Assembly: GCF_000712295.1 (NCBI RefSeq)
Contig: NZ_JMKI01000031.1
Span: 62,001-126,000, forward strand
Length of the DNA stretch: 64,000 nt
Source of the DNA: Synergistes jonesii
GTDB taxonomy: Bacteria; Synergistota; Synergistia; Synergistales; Synergistaceae
Direction of reading: 5' to 3'
The position numbers and the translations under genes are program-made. Under the pieces are notes generated by a model. The model saw nothing but the letters and a program-made list of their open reading frames with translations, was not told where the DNA came from and made no database searches. Every line of letters begins with the position of its first letter. Positions within the stretch are counted from its first letter, which is position 1. Shown one piece after another: positions 16,705 to 24,983 of this stretch.

Positions 16705-17802
16705 TCAGTCCTCCCTAGGCTTCAGAATCGACTTCATATCGATTTGAGTCCATTCCTGCTCTTCGGGTATCTTGAACCAGAGCTCATATCTTTCCGGCAC
16801 GGCCACGAGCTGGTAGAGGGTCTGCTCCGTCGTGGCGCCGAGCTCGTCGATCTTCGTGTCCATGATGTTTTTCATGACGGTCTCGTTTATCGTGCCTTTG
16901 AAGTGCTTCGCGAGGTTGAGGAGATTCTGGCGGCGCGTCCGCGTCATCCAGTATGTTTTGTCGTCGGGGCGCGGAAGCCCCCATGAAAATTCCGTAAAAT
17001 GGTTCGTCAGAACGGTGAGCCCGGGGCGCGAATGGGAGAGGCGCAGCTTTACGTCGAAGACCGGCCACTCGAAGCAGCGCGCGGTCTGGCCGTCCGCTAC
17101 GCCGACTATGTAGGCGAAGTTCGCCCTCGTCGTCTGGAAGGCGCTTTCGATCTCGTCGAGCGTGGAACAGTCGAACATAAAGCCGAAGAGCGCGGCGACG
17201 GCCGGTACGCGGCTGTCGTACCAGAGGGCGCCGCCCGACGGCATACCGTTGTTCAGCTCGAGGAAGAGCCCAGTTTCGTTCATCGCGTTCACGGCGTATA
17301 TCTCTCCCGCGTAGCCGAGCGCCGCCACCGAAAGCGAGCCGTCGGCGGGGTGGAAGGCGACGAGGGCGAGGTCTTCGCTGAGCTCCTTGAACCACGGCAA
17401 ATAATCGTAATTGCGCCCGTAGACGAGGGGGCCGGCAGAGTAGTCGCCCCACGCGGCGATGCCGGAGCACTGCGGCGAAACGAGCTCGGATGAGGCGATG
17501 ACCTCCAGCGCGTTTATAAGATTCAGATCTTCTGGAGAGAGCCCCGACGTCTCCGCCATGCCCCGCAGAATCTCTTTGAAGCGGAACGGGTAATTAGCGA
17601 CGAATTTTTCGGCTTTCTGGCAGACGAGTTGCCGGTCGGGCGCGTCGTTCAAAAGCTTCGTCATCGCGGCGTCGTAGATGTGGCGCAGCTCCGGCCGGGC
17701 GAGCGCGCCGTACTGGCGTCCCATCTCGCGCCATGTGCCGTACAGATCCAGTATGTTCAGTTTGCCGTTTTTTATCTTCGAGCCCTTTTCAAAAGTTTCC
17801 AT
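16705..17802 (-). CDS. C45-family Ntn-hydrolase/acyltransferase-like protein
   Basis: The 365-residue protein resembles peptidase C45 (acyl-CoA:6-aminopenicillanate acyltransferase) and choloylglycine-hydrolase-type Ntn hydrolases. The probable nucleophile is Cys112 in SPQCSGIAAWGDYS, which would become N-terminal after autocleavage. It is followed by GPLVYGRNYDYLPW with the conserved Asn-Asp region. No signal peptide is evident. The substrate is unknown; related enzymes cleave or transfer amide-linked acyl groups. It sits in an operon with the FGGY kinase, with GGGAGG eight bases before the ATG. Confidence 0.8.
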   Translation of the reverse strand: METFEKGSKIKNGKLNILDLYGTWREMGRQYGALARPELRHIYDAAMTKLLNDAPDRQLVCQKAEKFVANYPFRFKEILRGMAETSGLSPEDLNLINALEVIASSELVSPQCSGIAAWGDYSAGPLVYGRNYDYLPWFKELSEDLALVAFHPADGSLSVAALGYAGEIYAVNAMNETGLFLELNNGMPSGGALWYDSRVPAVAALFGFMFDCSTLDEIESAFQTTRANFAYIVGVADGQTARCFEWPVFDVKLRLSHSRPGLTVLTNHFTEFSWGLPRPDDKTYWMTRTRRQNLLNLAKHFKGTINETVMKNIMDTKIDELGATTEQTLYQLVAVPERYELWFKIPEEQEWTQIDMKSILKPRED

Positions 17803-17888
17803 AAGCCAGCCTCCCGTCGGTGCCTCTCGTGCTATTATTATACACGCGCGCTGTCATTTTATTATTATCACGCGAACGGGGAAATTTT

Positions 17889-18590
17889 ATGATGGAAAGC
17901 ATCGGCGTTGAAAAAATAAAGAAAATAGTTTCTGAAAACGAGGGGAAGCTGAGGCGCTACGTCGAACTTTTGATAAAGGCCAACGAGCTGGCGCGCCTCA
18001 CGGGGCCCTCCGACGAGGAGACGCTTTGGAACGCCCATATAATAGACTGCGCCTACGCCCTTCCGCTGCTGCCGGAGCGCGGCAGTGCGATAGACGTGGG
18101 CACCGGCGGCGGGCTGCCGGGAATCGTCTGGGCCGTCTGCCGGAAAGAGCTTAAAGTGACGCTGCTCGACAGCATATCGCGCAAATGCGCGCAGCTGGAG
18201 AGGATCGCCGGGCTTATGGCTCTGGGGAACGTGACCGTCGTCTGCTCGCGCTCGGAGGACTACGCGAAAAAGAGCGGCGCCAATTACGATGTCGCCGCGG
18301 CGCGCGCCCTCTGCTCCGCCGGGATACTTGCGGAGTATCTCGCGCCGTTCGTGAAGCGGAAGGGGCGTCTGATAGCGTTCAAGGGGCCCAAGGCCCGGGA
18401 AGAGCTCGATGCCGTCGGCGGAAAGTGGGGCAGGCTTGGGCTGTCGCAGCCGGAGCCCGTCCACTACAGGCTCGCCGACATGGACAGATATTTCGTGATA
18501 TGGGAGAAAGCTTCGCCTATGCCGAAAGGCTACCCGAGGCGCCCCGGCATGGCCGAAAAGTTCCCCTGGTATCTCGCCGGGAAAAAGTGA
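17889..18590 (+). CDS. rsmG: 16S rRNA (guanine527-N7)-methyltransferase RsmG
   Basis: A SAM-dependent methyltransferase acting on G527 of 16S rRNA. The 233 residues include the leading helix region (LIKANELARLTGPSDEETLW), the HIIDCAYALPLL segment and the SAM-binding motif AIDVGTGGGLPGIVWA. VAAARALCSAGILAEYLAPF follows the family. I start at the ATG 17889 because GGGGA lies eight bases upstream; the open frame to 17820 has no ribosome site. It is transcribed toward the convergent ilvD-type gene with about 55 bases between stops. Confidence 0.93.
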   Translation: MMESIGVEKIKKIVSENEGKLRRYVELLIKANELARLTGPSDEETLWNAHIIDCAYALPLLPERGSAIDVGTGGGLPGIVWAVCRKELKVTLLDSISRKCAQLERIAGLMALGNVTVVCSRSEDYAKKSGANYDVAAARALCSAGILAEYLAPFVKRKGRLIAFKGPKAREELDAVGGKWGRLGLSQPEPVHYRLADMDRYFVIWEKASPMPKGYPRRPGMAEKFPWYLAGKK

Positions 18591-18645
18591 ACGTTTCAGG
18601 CCTCGAGAGGCTGCCGTGCGGAGGGCTGAGCGCTCGGGGCGCTTA

Positions 18646-20328
18646 TTATCTTATTTTCATCACGGCGCCCTCCGCCGCCGAGGAGGCGAGCTTCGCGTAG
18701 ATCTCAAGCCAGCCGTGCGGAACGTCACGCGCGGGCGCGCGGCGCCCCCTGAGCCTTTCGGCGGTCTCCGCCGCGCTCAGCGCCGCCGATATTTCCTTCT
18801 TATCGATATCTATCGTGATCACGTCCCCGTCGCGCAGCGCGGCAAGCGGGCCGCCTTCCGCCGCCTCGGGAGATATGTGCCCCACGTAGCAGCCGCCGTT
18901 CGTACCGGAGAAGCGCCCGTCCGTTATCAGGGCGACCTTTTTCGCGAGCCCCATGCCGTAGAGGAATTTCATGGCGTGGAACATCTCGCGCATCCCCGGG
19001 CCGCCCTTAGGCCCCTCGTAACGCACGACGACGACGCAGCCCGGCTCGACCTCTCCGGCGAGTATCGCGTGGTTGGCCGCTTCCTCGCCGTCGAAGACGC
19101 GCGCCGGCCCCGTGAAGCGGAACATCGACGGGTCCATCGCGGCCGGCTTAGCGACGGCTCCCTCCGGAGCCAAGTTGCCGTGCAGTATGCACAGCCCCTT
19201 CTCTCTGCTGAACGGCTCCTTCGCGCTTTTTATCACGCGCCTGTCTACGCCGTAAGGGTTTTTGAATTTTTCAAGGTTTTTCGCAAGCGGCTCGCCGCTT
19301 ACGGTGAGGGTGCCGGCGTTCAGGAATTTTATTATCTCCTTCATGACCTGCGGTACCCCTCCGGCGCGGTAAAACGCCTCCATGTCGTATTCGGACGCCG
19401 GGTTGACCTTGGCGACGAGCGGGATTTTTTCACTCAGCGCGTCGATCGCGGCGAAAATTTTCTGCGGATCGAGCCCGGCCGCGTAAGCTATCGCGCAGAG
19501 GTGCATCACGCAGTTAGTCGACGCCCCCGTCGCGAGCATCACAGCGGCCGCGTTTTCGAGCGCCTCCTCCGTGATTATCTTCCGCGCCGTTATCCCTTTG
19601 TTTACGAGCTCGACGATTTTACGGCCGGTACTTTCGGAAGAACGAAGCCGCTCGGCGTACACCGCCGGGATGAGCGCCGAGCCGGAGAGGGACATGCCCA
19701 TGGCTTCGGAGAGCGCGCCCATGGAGTTAGCGGTGCCGTAAAAGGAGCAGGAGCCGCAAGTCGGACACGCCGTATCTTCGAGCCTTTCGAGCTCCTCCAT
19801 CCCGCACCTTCCCGCCTCGTACATTCCGACCGCTTCCGCCAGCGACGTGGAGTCGCTTTTGCGTCCGTCGAACTCCGCGCCGCCGAGCATAGGGCCGCTT
19901 ACGGCCATTATCGCCGGAATGTCGAGACGCGCCGCCGCCATAAGCATGCCGGGCACTATCTTGTCGCAGGCTCCGAGCATCACGAGGCCGTCCAAGTTGT
20001 GCGCGCGCGCCATCGTCTCTATGTCGCTCGCGATGAGCTCGCGCGAAGGCAGGATATACTTCATGCCGTCGTGCCCGGAGGCGAGGCCGTCGCACGCGCC
20101 TATAACGCCGAATTCGACGGCCGTGCCTCCGGCCCTGTAAACGCCCCTCTTTACGAATTCTGAGAGCTGTCTCAGGTTGAAATGCCCAGTTACGAGTTCG
20201 CTCCACGAATTCGCGACGCCGATCATCGGTCCCTTGAGGTCCGCGTCCGAGCGCCCCATCGATTTGTACAGCGCGCGCGTCTCTTTGAAGCTTAGTTCCT
20301 CTAAGAACTCGGCGCTTTTATATTTCAT
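18646..20328 (-). CDS. ilvD: IlvD/Edd-family dehydratase, dihydroxy-acid dehydratase type
   Basis: A 560-residue Fe-S dehydratase that removes water from 2,3-dihydroxy acids. The conserved cysteines are in GACDKIVPGML and TACPTCGSCSFYGTANSM. The latter is closer to dihydroxy-acid dehydratase than to sugar-acid dehydratases. GPKGGPGMREM and DGRFSGTNGG are also present. It overlaps the GntR regulator gene by 11 bases and is therefore probably in the regulated catabolic unit rather than in branched-chain synthesis, since no ilvC or ilvB is nearby. A sugar-acid or hydroxy-acid dehydratase role is a real alternative. Confidence 0.85.
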   Translation of the reverse strand: MKYKSAEFLEELSFKETRALYKSMGRSDADLKGPMIGVANSWSELVTGHFNLRQLSEFVKRGVYRAGGTAVEFGVIGACDGLASGHDGMKYILPSRELIASDIETMARAHNLDGLVMLGACDKIVPGMLMAAARLDIPAIMAVSGPMLGGAEFDGRKSDSTSLAEAVGMYEAGRCGMEELERLEDTACPTCGSCSFYGTANSMGALSEAMGMSLSGSALIPAVYAERLRSSESTGRKIVELVNKGITARKIITEEALENAAAVMLATGASTNCVMHLCAIAYAAGLDPQKIFAAIDALSEKIPLVAKVNPASEYDMEAFYRAGGVPQVMKEIIKFLNAGTLTVSGEPLAKNLEKFKNPYGVDRRVIKSAKEPFSREKGLCILHGNLAPEGAVAKPAAMDPSMFRFTGPARVFDGEEAANHAILAGEVEPGCVVVVRYEGPKGGPGMREMFHAMKFLYGMGLAKKVALITDGRFSGTNGGCYVGHISPEAAEGGPLAALRDGDVITIDIDKKEISAALSAAETAERLRGRRAPARDVPHGWLEIYAKLASSAAEGAVMKIR

Positions 20329-21016
20329 CTTTCGCGCTCTGCGCCGATGACCCGTGATGGAGGAAATAATCCCTTATTATATATCCCTCGCTGTTCACGA
20401 TATGCTCGTAAAGGCAGCTGCGGAGTTCCTCCGGATTCCTGCGCTTCATGCACTCTATTATCGCGAGATGCTGCTTTATCGAGTTCTGTATGTCCGCCAG
20501 GGACTGCACCGAAAGGTGCTGAAAGCGCTTTATCTGTACGTGGTAATTCATGAGTATTTCGCCGATACGCTTGTTTGTCGCGTATTTCGCGACGGTGAAG
20601 TGCAGCTTCAGGTCGCTGTCCGCAATAGAAGAGGAATCCAGAGCGCCCTTTTTCTTCGCCGCCTTTGCGAAGAGCTCCCACTCCTCCGACATCTCCGCGA
20701 TCTCGCCGCCGGGGATCCTCTTCGCCGCTGTGAGCGCCGCGAAGGGTTCGAGCAGCTTTCTTATTTCGCAGATCTCGTGCACGTCCTCCATCGATATTTC
20801 CGACACGAACGCGCCCTTCGACGGCACGATCTTCACATAGCCGTCCTGTTCGAGCATGCGCAGCGCCTCGCGCACGGGCGTGCGGCTCACGCCTATCTCC
20901 TCCGCGAGAAAAGTCTCGGGCAGAGTTTCTCCCATTTTTAACTCGCCGGAATCGATTTTCTCCGCTATCCAGCGATAGGCCTTCATCCAGCTCGCCCGAT
21001 CCTTATTTGAGCGCAT
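20318..21016 (-). CDS. GntR-family transcriptional regulator, FCD (FadR-like) subfamily
   Basis: A 232-residue repressor. The N-terminal winged helix has ETFLAEEIGVSRTPVREALR and QDGYVKIVPSKGAFV (about 28-65). The C-terminal FCD domain is helical, with the metal/ligand motif DLKLHFTVAKYATN. It is divergent from the larA-like/acnX operon and cotranscribed with the ilvD-type gene. The same 10-base operator, CTGTATACAT, lies just downstream of the -10 of both divergent promoters. It most likely represses both units until a pathway acid binds. The ligand is unknown. Confidence 0.93.
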   Translation of the reverse strand: MRSNKDRASWMKAYRWIAEKIDSGELKMGETLPETFLAEEIGVSRTPVREALRMLEQDGYVKIVPSKGAFVSEISMEDVHEICEIRKLLEPFAALTAAKRIPGGEIAEMSEEWELFAKAAKKKGALDSSSIADSDLKLHFTVAKYATNKRIGEILMNYHVQIKRFQHLSVQSLADIQNSIKQHLAIIECMKRRNPEELRSCLYEHIVNSEGYIIRDYFLHHGSSAQSAKDEI

Positions 21017-21066
21017 CTCTTTACCCCCGCATTCGAAATTCCCATGCCGAAAAACGGCCGTACCGT

Positions 21067-21076
21067 ATGTATACAG
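21067..21076 (-). promoter_or_regulatory. GntR-type operator O1 (CTGTATACAT on the minus strand)
   Basis: On the minus strand CTGTATACAT follows the -10 of the regulator promoter by about two bases. It is the exact reverse complement of the site at 21499-21508. The GTATAC core is typical of many FCD-type GntR operators. Confidence 0.6.
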
Positions 21077-21078
21077 AA

Positions 21079-21106
21079 ACTATAACGCAAAATAAAAATT
21101 TGTCCA
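21079..21106 (-). promoter_or_regulatory. Promoter of the gntR-ilvD unit
   Basis: On the minus strand: TGGACA (21101-21106), a 16-base spacer and TATAGT (21079-21084), followed at once by operator O1. The start would fall inside or just after the operator, fitting autorepression. Confidence 0.5.
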
Positions 21107-21312
21107 CATATTTTCATACGCGGGCGCAAATTGTTTTTCGCGGCTCTTTTTGCCGGGCAAGCGCCGTTTTTTGCGAGATTTTCCTTTCGCCGTCTTTTCG
21201 GCGGGCATAAAACGGTGGTTTTTGCGAGATCTCAACGGCAAAATGAGAACTTAAATATATAATATACTAATTTTATCACTTTTATTTATATTATTGCAGA
21301 TTAATTTTCTAA

Positions 21313-21322
21313 CAGTATACTG
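21313..21322. promoter_or_regulatory. Central perfect palindrome CAGTATACTG (possible third operator)
   Basis: A perfect 10-base palindrome with the same GTATAC core as O1 and O3. It lies in the middle of the 529-base divergent region (21017-21545), a position suited to looping or cooperative binding. The rest of that gap holds the listed promoters and operators plus a 12-base direct repeat TTTTTGCGAGAT at 21168 and 21219. Confidence 0.45.
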
Positions 21323-21390
21323 CAACGCATACGCCGCCGTGCTGCGAGCCGACGCGCGCCGGATGAGCCGAGTCCCCGATTTATCGCTTA

Positions 21391-21419
21391 TTGACAACAA
21401 TTTGAAAAGGTATTATCAT
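21391..21419 (+). promoter_or_regulatory. Upstream promoter P1 of the larA-like/acnX operon
   Basis: TTGACA (21391-21396), a 17-base spacer and TATCAT (21414-21419), close to the sigma70 consensus. It lies about 127 bases before the first gene, upstream of operator O3, so a repressor at O3 could act as a roadblock. Confidence 0.55.
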
Positions 21420-21468
21420 TGCACACGTAAGAAATAAAGGGGTTTTGTCCGGGCGCCGGCCGAGGATT

Positions 21469-21497
21469 TTGGCAGCAGAGATATTATTTTTTATTAT
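21469..21497 (+). promoter_or_regulatory. Proximal promoter P2 of the larA-like/acnX operon
   Basis: TTGGCA (21469-21474), a 17-base spacer and TATTAT (21492-21497). Operator O3 begins one base after the -10, mirroring the arrangement at the regulator's own promoter. Confidence 0.55.
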
Positions 21498-21498
21498 A

Positions 21499-21508
21499 CT
21501 GTATACAT
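21499..21508 (+). promoter_or_regulatory. GntR-type operator O3 (CTGTATACAT)
   Basis: Identical to O1 when each is read in its own transcription direction, and immediately downstream of the -10 of P2. This symmetry in both divergent promoters is the main evidence for control by the GntR/FCD protein. Confidence 0.6.
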
Positions 21509-21545
21509 AATACATACTTAGCCTTGCCATCGCGGAGAGATATAG

Positions 21546-22802
21546 ATGCCGTTGCTATTGAAAGAAGATATGGAAAGAAAGCTCCCGAAAATGTATGAGG
21601 TCCGTCAGATGTTCGAGCGCGAGAGGCTCGAAGATGTCGGCGGAGCCGTGCTAGACGAATTAAAAAAGCCGGAGATTCGAAACGCCGTCGCGCGCGGAGA
21701 AAAAATCGCGGTCGCGGTCGGGAGCCGCGGGATAAGGAATCTTCCCGTCATCGTCGGCGCCGTCGTCGACGGGCTTAAGGCGGCGGGGGCCGAGCCGTTC
21801 ATCGTCTCCGCGATGGGCAGCCACGGTGGCGGCAGCGAAGAGGGGCAGCGCGACGTGCTTTACGGCTACGGCGTCACGCCGGAGGCGATGGGCGCGCCGG
21901 TCGTGACCTCTGTGGATTCTCTTTTGATAGGACGGACCGAAAACGGCGTCCCCATCTATTTCGACGCTGCGGCGCTCAGCGCGGACGGGATCGTTCCCGT
22001 CAACCGAGTCAAGCTCCACACGGACTTCGTCGGGCCGATACAGAGTGGCCTCTGCAAGATGCTGACCGTCGGTCTCGGGAACCAGCGGGGCTGCTCGGCT
22101 ATACACGAGGTCGCCTCCGAAGATATGTCCTTTACGATCGAAAGCGCGGCTCGCGCGATAATTGAAAAGGCGCCGCTCCGCTTCGGCGTCGCGGTGCTGG
22201 AAAACGCCTACGACGAAACGGCCGCGGTCGAAGCGATAGCCGCGGAGAAAATTATTTCGCGCGAGAAGGAGCTACTGGAAATCGCGGCGAAGAATATGCC
22301 TTACATCATGCTGCCGGAGGCGGACGTAATAGTCTGCGAAAATATCGGCAAGGATATATCCGGCGCCGGCTTCGACCCGAATATCTTAGGCAGGAGCTCG
22401 GTGCTGAAGACGTTCGTCCTTCCGATCCCGCGCTATCAGCGCCTCGTGCTGCTCGGCGTGACGCCGGCGAGCCACGGCAACGGGATCGGGATAGGGCTCT
22501 TCGACGTGGTGACGAAAAAGGCGGTCTCCGCGCTCGACCTCGAGTCGATGTACGCGAACGCGATCGCGTGCCGCTGCATCGGCGACGCGAGCATCCCCTG
22601 CACCGCTGATGACGAAGAGACAGCCGTGCGGGTCGCCCTCAAATGCTGCCGCGGAATCGACAGGGATCATCCAAAGATCATAAAAATAAAAGACACCCTG
22701 CATCTGGAGACTATCGAAGTTTCCGAAGCTCTGCTCGACGAAGTTAAAGCAAATCCGAAAATGCAAATCACACAACAGAAAGGCGGACGGTCATGTTCTT
22801 AA
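21546..22802 (+). CDS. LarA-family (DUF2088) racemase/epimerase-like protein, paralog 1
   Basis: A 418-residue member of the nickel-pincer lactate racemase superfamily. Candidate cofactor and catalytic residues are His93 (SHGGG), His158 (KLHTD), Lys171 (LCKML, the usual pincer attachment) and His187 (SAIHE). The Lys-to-His spacing of 16 equals that of L. plantarum LarA, though the first pair is spaced 13 rather than 10. It begins the GntR-controlled operon and overlaps the aconitase X large-subunit gene by 10 bases. It probably epimerises a 2-hydroxy acid or similar substrate that AcnX then dehydrates. The substrate is unknown. Confidence 0.8.
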   Translation: MPLLLKEDMERKLPKMYEVRQMFERERLEDVGGAVLDELKKPEIRNAVARGEKIAVAVGSRGIRNLPVIVGAVVDGLKAAGAEPFIVSAMGSHGGGSEEGQRDVLYGYGVTPEAMGAPVVTSVDSLLIGRTENGVPIYFDAAALSADGIVPVNRVKLHTDFVGPIQSGLCKMLTVGLGNQRGCSAIHEVASEDMSFTIESAARAIIEKAPLRFGVAVLENAYDETAAVEAIAAEKIISREKELLEIAAKNMPYIMLPEADVIVCENIGKDISGAGFDPNILGRSSVLKTFVLPIPRYQRLVLLGVTPASHGNGIGIGLFDVVTKKAVSALDLESMYANAIACRCIGDASIPCTADDEETAVRVALKCCRGIDRDHPKIIKIKDTLHLETIEVSEALLDEVKANPKMQITQQKGGRSCS

Positions 22803-24010
22803 CAGATGAAGAAAAAAGTATCCTCGACGGCGAGAGGGGCGCGGGATACCAGAAGGCTATGGAGCTCATCTACGCCCTCGGCCTCACCTTCGACGCCGAA
22901 AAGCTGATTCCCATCAAGCGCGCGCACGTCGCGCTGAGCGGGCAGGAGGGGGACACATACTGGTGCGAGCTCCTCGTGAACGGCGGAGCCGTCTGCGCCG
23001 TACCCCCGACGACGAACCCTTATTGGGACACGGCGTATCTGACGAAGTTCTTCGACGTGACGCGGGAAGAGCTCGAGCTCGCGGAGCGCACCGGCGACGC
23101 CTACCGCAGGATAGGCGCGAAGCTGACCTATCACTGCGCGCCGGGGCTCGGCACAAACGTGCCCTTCTTCGGCGAGCACGTCGCCTTCTCGGAATCGAGC
23201 GCCACCCCCTACGTGAACGGTGCTCTCGGCGCCCGCTCGAACAGAGAGTCCTCCGTCAGCGCGCTGGCCGCGGCCGTCATAGGTAAGACGCCGCTCTACG
23301 GCTATCACCTCGACGAATGCCGCAGGGGGGATTTCCTCATCGACGTCGACGCCGATATGCCGGAGTGCTACGATTGGGGCATCCTCGGCCACTGCGTCGG
23401 AAAGATCGCCGGCTCGCGCAACCCGGTCCTCCGCTTTAAAAACACCCCGCGCCCCGGGCAGGAGGATTTTCTCTACTTCGGAGCCGAGGCGGCGACGAGC
23501 GGGGCGGTCGCGATGTACCACATGGTGGGCGTCACGCCCGAAGCTCCGACGCTTGAAGCGGCGTTCGGAGGTAGAAAGATACCTTCCGCTGAGTGCGTCA
23601 TAACGAACAAAGAGCTGAAGGCCGAGGAAGATTCGCTGACGCCGGCAACAGGAGAGATAAACCTCGTGATGCTCGGCTGTCCGCACTATACTTACAACCA
23701 GCTCCTCGAAGTTGAAAGGCTCTTCGCAGGCAGGCGCGTGAACGGCAGCACGGCCTTCTGGATACTCGCCGAGGCCGGCGCCGTAGAGCTCGCCGAGCGC
23801 TCGCATCTGCGCCAGCGCCTCGAGCTCCTCGGCGTGCGCATGGTCGGCGACACCTGCATCGACGAGCCGTGCTGGAAATCCTTCGAAGGGAGCCTCGGCG
23901 TCACCGACTCGCCGAAGTGCGCCTACTACAGAGAGCGCCGCGGGCAGCCCTTCGCGATACGCAGGCTGTCCGTGTGCGTCGAAGCGGCGGTCAAAGGGAG
24001 GCTTGACTGA
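22793..24010 (+). CDS. Aconitase X catalytic (large) subunit, DUF521
   Basis: The 405-residue protein matches the aconitase X large subunit: TYWCELLVNGGAVCAVPPTT, LTYHCAPGLGTNVPFFGEH, FSESSATPYVNGALGARSNR and VMLGCPHYTYNQLLEVERLF. Known bacterial AcnX enzymes include cis-3-hydroxy-L-proline dehydratase, while archaeal ones dehydrate phosphomevalonate. An Fe-S cluster held by conserved cysteines is expected. The small subunit gene follows with a one-base overlap. With a LarA-like protein and a GntR regulator, the context suggests catabolism of a hydroxylated acid or hydroxyproline-like compound. Confidence 0.88.
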   Translation: MFLTDEEKSILDGERGAGYQKAMELIYALGLTFDAEKLIPIKRAHVALSGQEGDTYWCELLVNGGAVCAVPPTTNPYWDTAYLTKFFDVTREELELAERTGDAYRRIGAKLTYHCAPGLGTNVPFFGEHVAFSESSATPYVNGALGARSNRESSVSALAAAVIGKTPLYGYHLDECRRGDFLIDVDADMPECYDWGILGHCVGKIAGSRNPVLRFKNTPRPGQEDFLYFGAEAATSGAVAMYHMVGVTPEAPTLEAAFGGRKIPSAECVITNKELKAEEDSLTPATGEINLVMLGCPHYTYNQLLEVERLFAGRRVNGSTAFWILAEAGAVELAERSHLRQRLELLGVRMVGDTCIDEPCWKSFEGSLGVTDSPKCAYYRERRGQPFAIRRLSVCVEAAVKGRLD

Positions 24011-24435
24011 TGGACAACGTGAAGGTTTACAAATGCCGTTCGATAGTCCGCGGCAGGGGAGAGGGAGAGGCGGTCGTTTCCAAAGACGCGATGTGCTTCT
24101 ACCTGACGGACCCGAAAACGGGAACGGTCATCGAGAGAAATCACGCGATACAGGGGAAGAGCATAGCCGGAAAGGTCCTCGTGGTGCAGTCCGGCAAAGG
24201 CAGCTCGGTCGTCCAGGTCGACGGCTTTTACCAGCTTTGGGTGAAGAACAACCTGCCTAAAGCCATCATCCTCAAAGAGACAGAGCCGGTGATAGTTTCA
24301 TCCGCGGTCATGACGGGCTGTACGATGGTGGACCAGATGGAAGTCGATCCCTACGAGGCAATCCACGACGGAGACTACGTCGAAGTCGACGCCGACAAGG
24401 GCGAGGTTAGGGTTAAAAAGAAGAAGCGCGAGTAG
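24010..24435 (+). CDS. Aconitase X swivel (small) subunit, DUF126
   Basis: A 141-residue swivelling domain that completes the aconitase X active site. GRGEGEAVVSKDAMCFYLTD and the internal GKSIAGKVLVVQSGKGSSVV carry the conserved serine region of DUF126 proteins. It starts on the last base of the large-subunit stop (ATG inside TGATGG), showing translational coupling. It is the last GC-rich gene before base composition drops sharply at about 24436. Confidence 0.9.
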   Translation: MDNVKVYKCRSIVRGRGEGEAVVSKDAMCFYLTDPKTGTVIERNHAIQGKSIAGKVLVVQSGKGSSVVQVDGFYQLWVKNNLPKAIILKETEPVIVSSAVMTGCTMVDQMEVDPYEAIHDGDYVEVDADKGEVRVKKKKRE

Positions 24436-24499
24436 CTATTTTCTTCTGTGACAACATTGTCTTAAAACGATGATCATATAGAAAAGCGGAGGAATGAGC

Positions 24500-24979
24500 A
24501 TGGAAGAGGTCTTCAAACCAATCTGCGTGGAAGTGAACGACGTTTCTTATCACCGTATGGTAAAAACATCTGTCTCTCTATTGGACTTTATTCGAGAGGA
24601 ACTTAAGCTAAAGGGAACAAAAAAAAGCTGTGACAACGGCGAATGCGGTGCTTGTACTGTTATCATGAACGATGAACTAGTGTACTCCTGCCAGATTTTA
24701 GCGGTGCAAGCTAATGGCGCCAAAATCACCACAATCGAAGGGATCGCCACTAATGCGAAATTGCATCCGATCCAAGAGGCCTTGATAGACGAAGGTGCCG
24801 TTCAGTGCGGTTTTTGCACGCCAGGCATGGTGCTGGCCATTAAGAAACTGCTTGAAGAATATCCTAACCCTACGGACGAGCAAATTCGTTATGGGTTGGC
24901 AGGAAACGTTTGCCGTTGCACTGGCTATGTGGCAATCGAGAAGGCAGTGAAAAAGGCAGCGGCTGTTCTTAGGGGGTAA
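24500..24979 (+). CDS. Molybdenum hydroxylase [2Fe-2S] subunit (xanthine dehydrogenase family, small)
   Basis: The iron-sulfur electron-transfer subunit. Plant-type [2Fe-2S] ligands are in CDNGECGACTVIMN and YSCQ. The second helical-domain cluster is in CGFCTPGM and CRCTGY. The length of 159 aa is normal. The ATG at 24500 is preferred because GGAGG is then spaced properly; the one at 24494 abuts it. It opens a low-GC operon whose next genes encode the Mo and FAD subunits, and the 64 bases upstream show no convincing promoter. Confidence 0.93.
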   Translation: MEEVFKPICVEVNDVSYHRMVKTSVSLLDFIREELKLKGTKKSCDNGECGACTVIMNDELVYSCQILAVQANGAKITTIEGIATNAKLHPIQEALIDEGAVQCGFCTPGMVLAIKKLLEEYPNPTDEQIRYGLAGNVCRCTGYVAIEKAVKKAAAVLRG

Positions 24980-24983
24980 TGAA

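Noticed and set aside
18616-20163. Long plus-strand open frame opposite the IlvD-type gene
   Set aside because: Arg/His-rich shadow without motifs; the minus-strand frame is a clear dehydratase.
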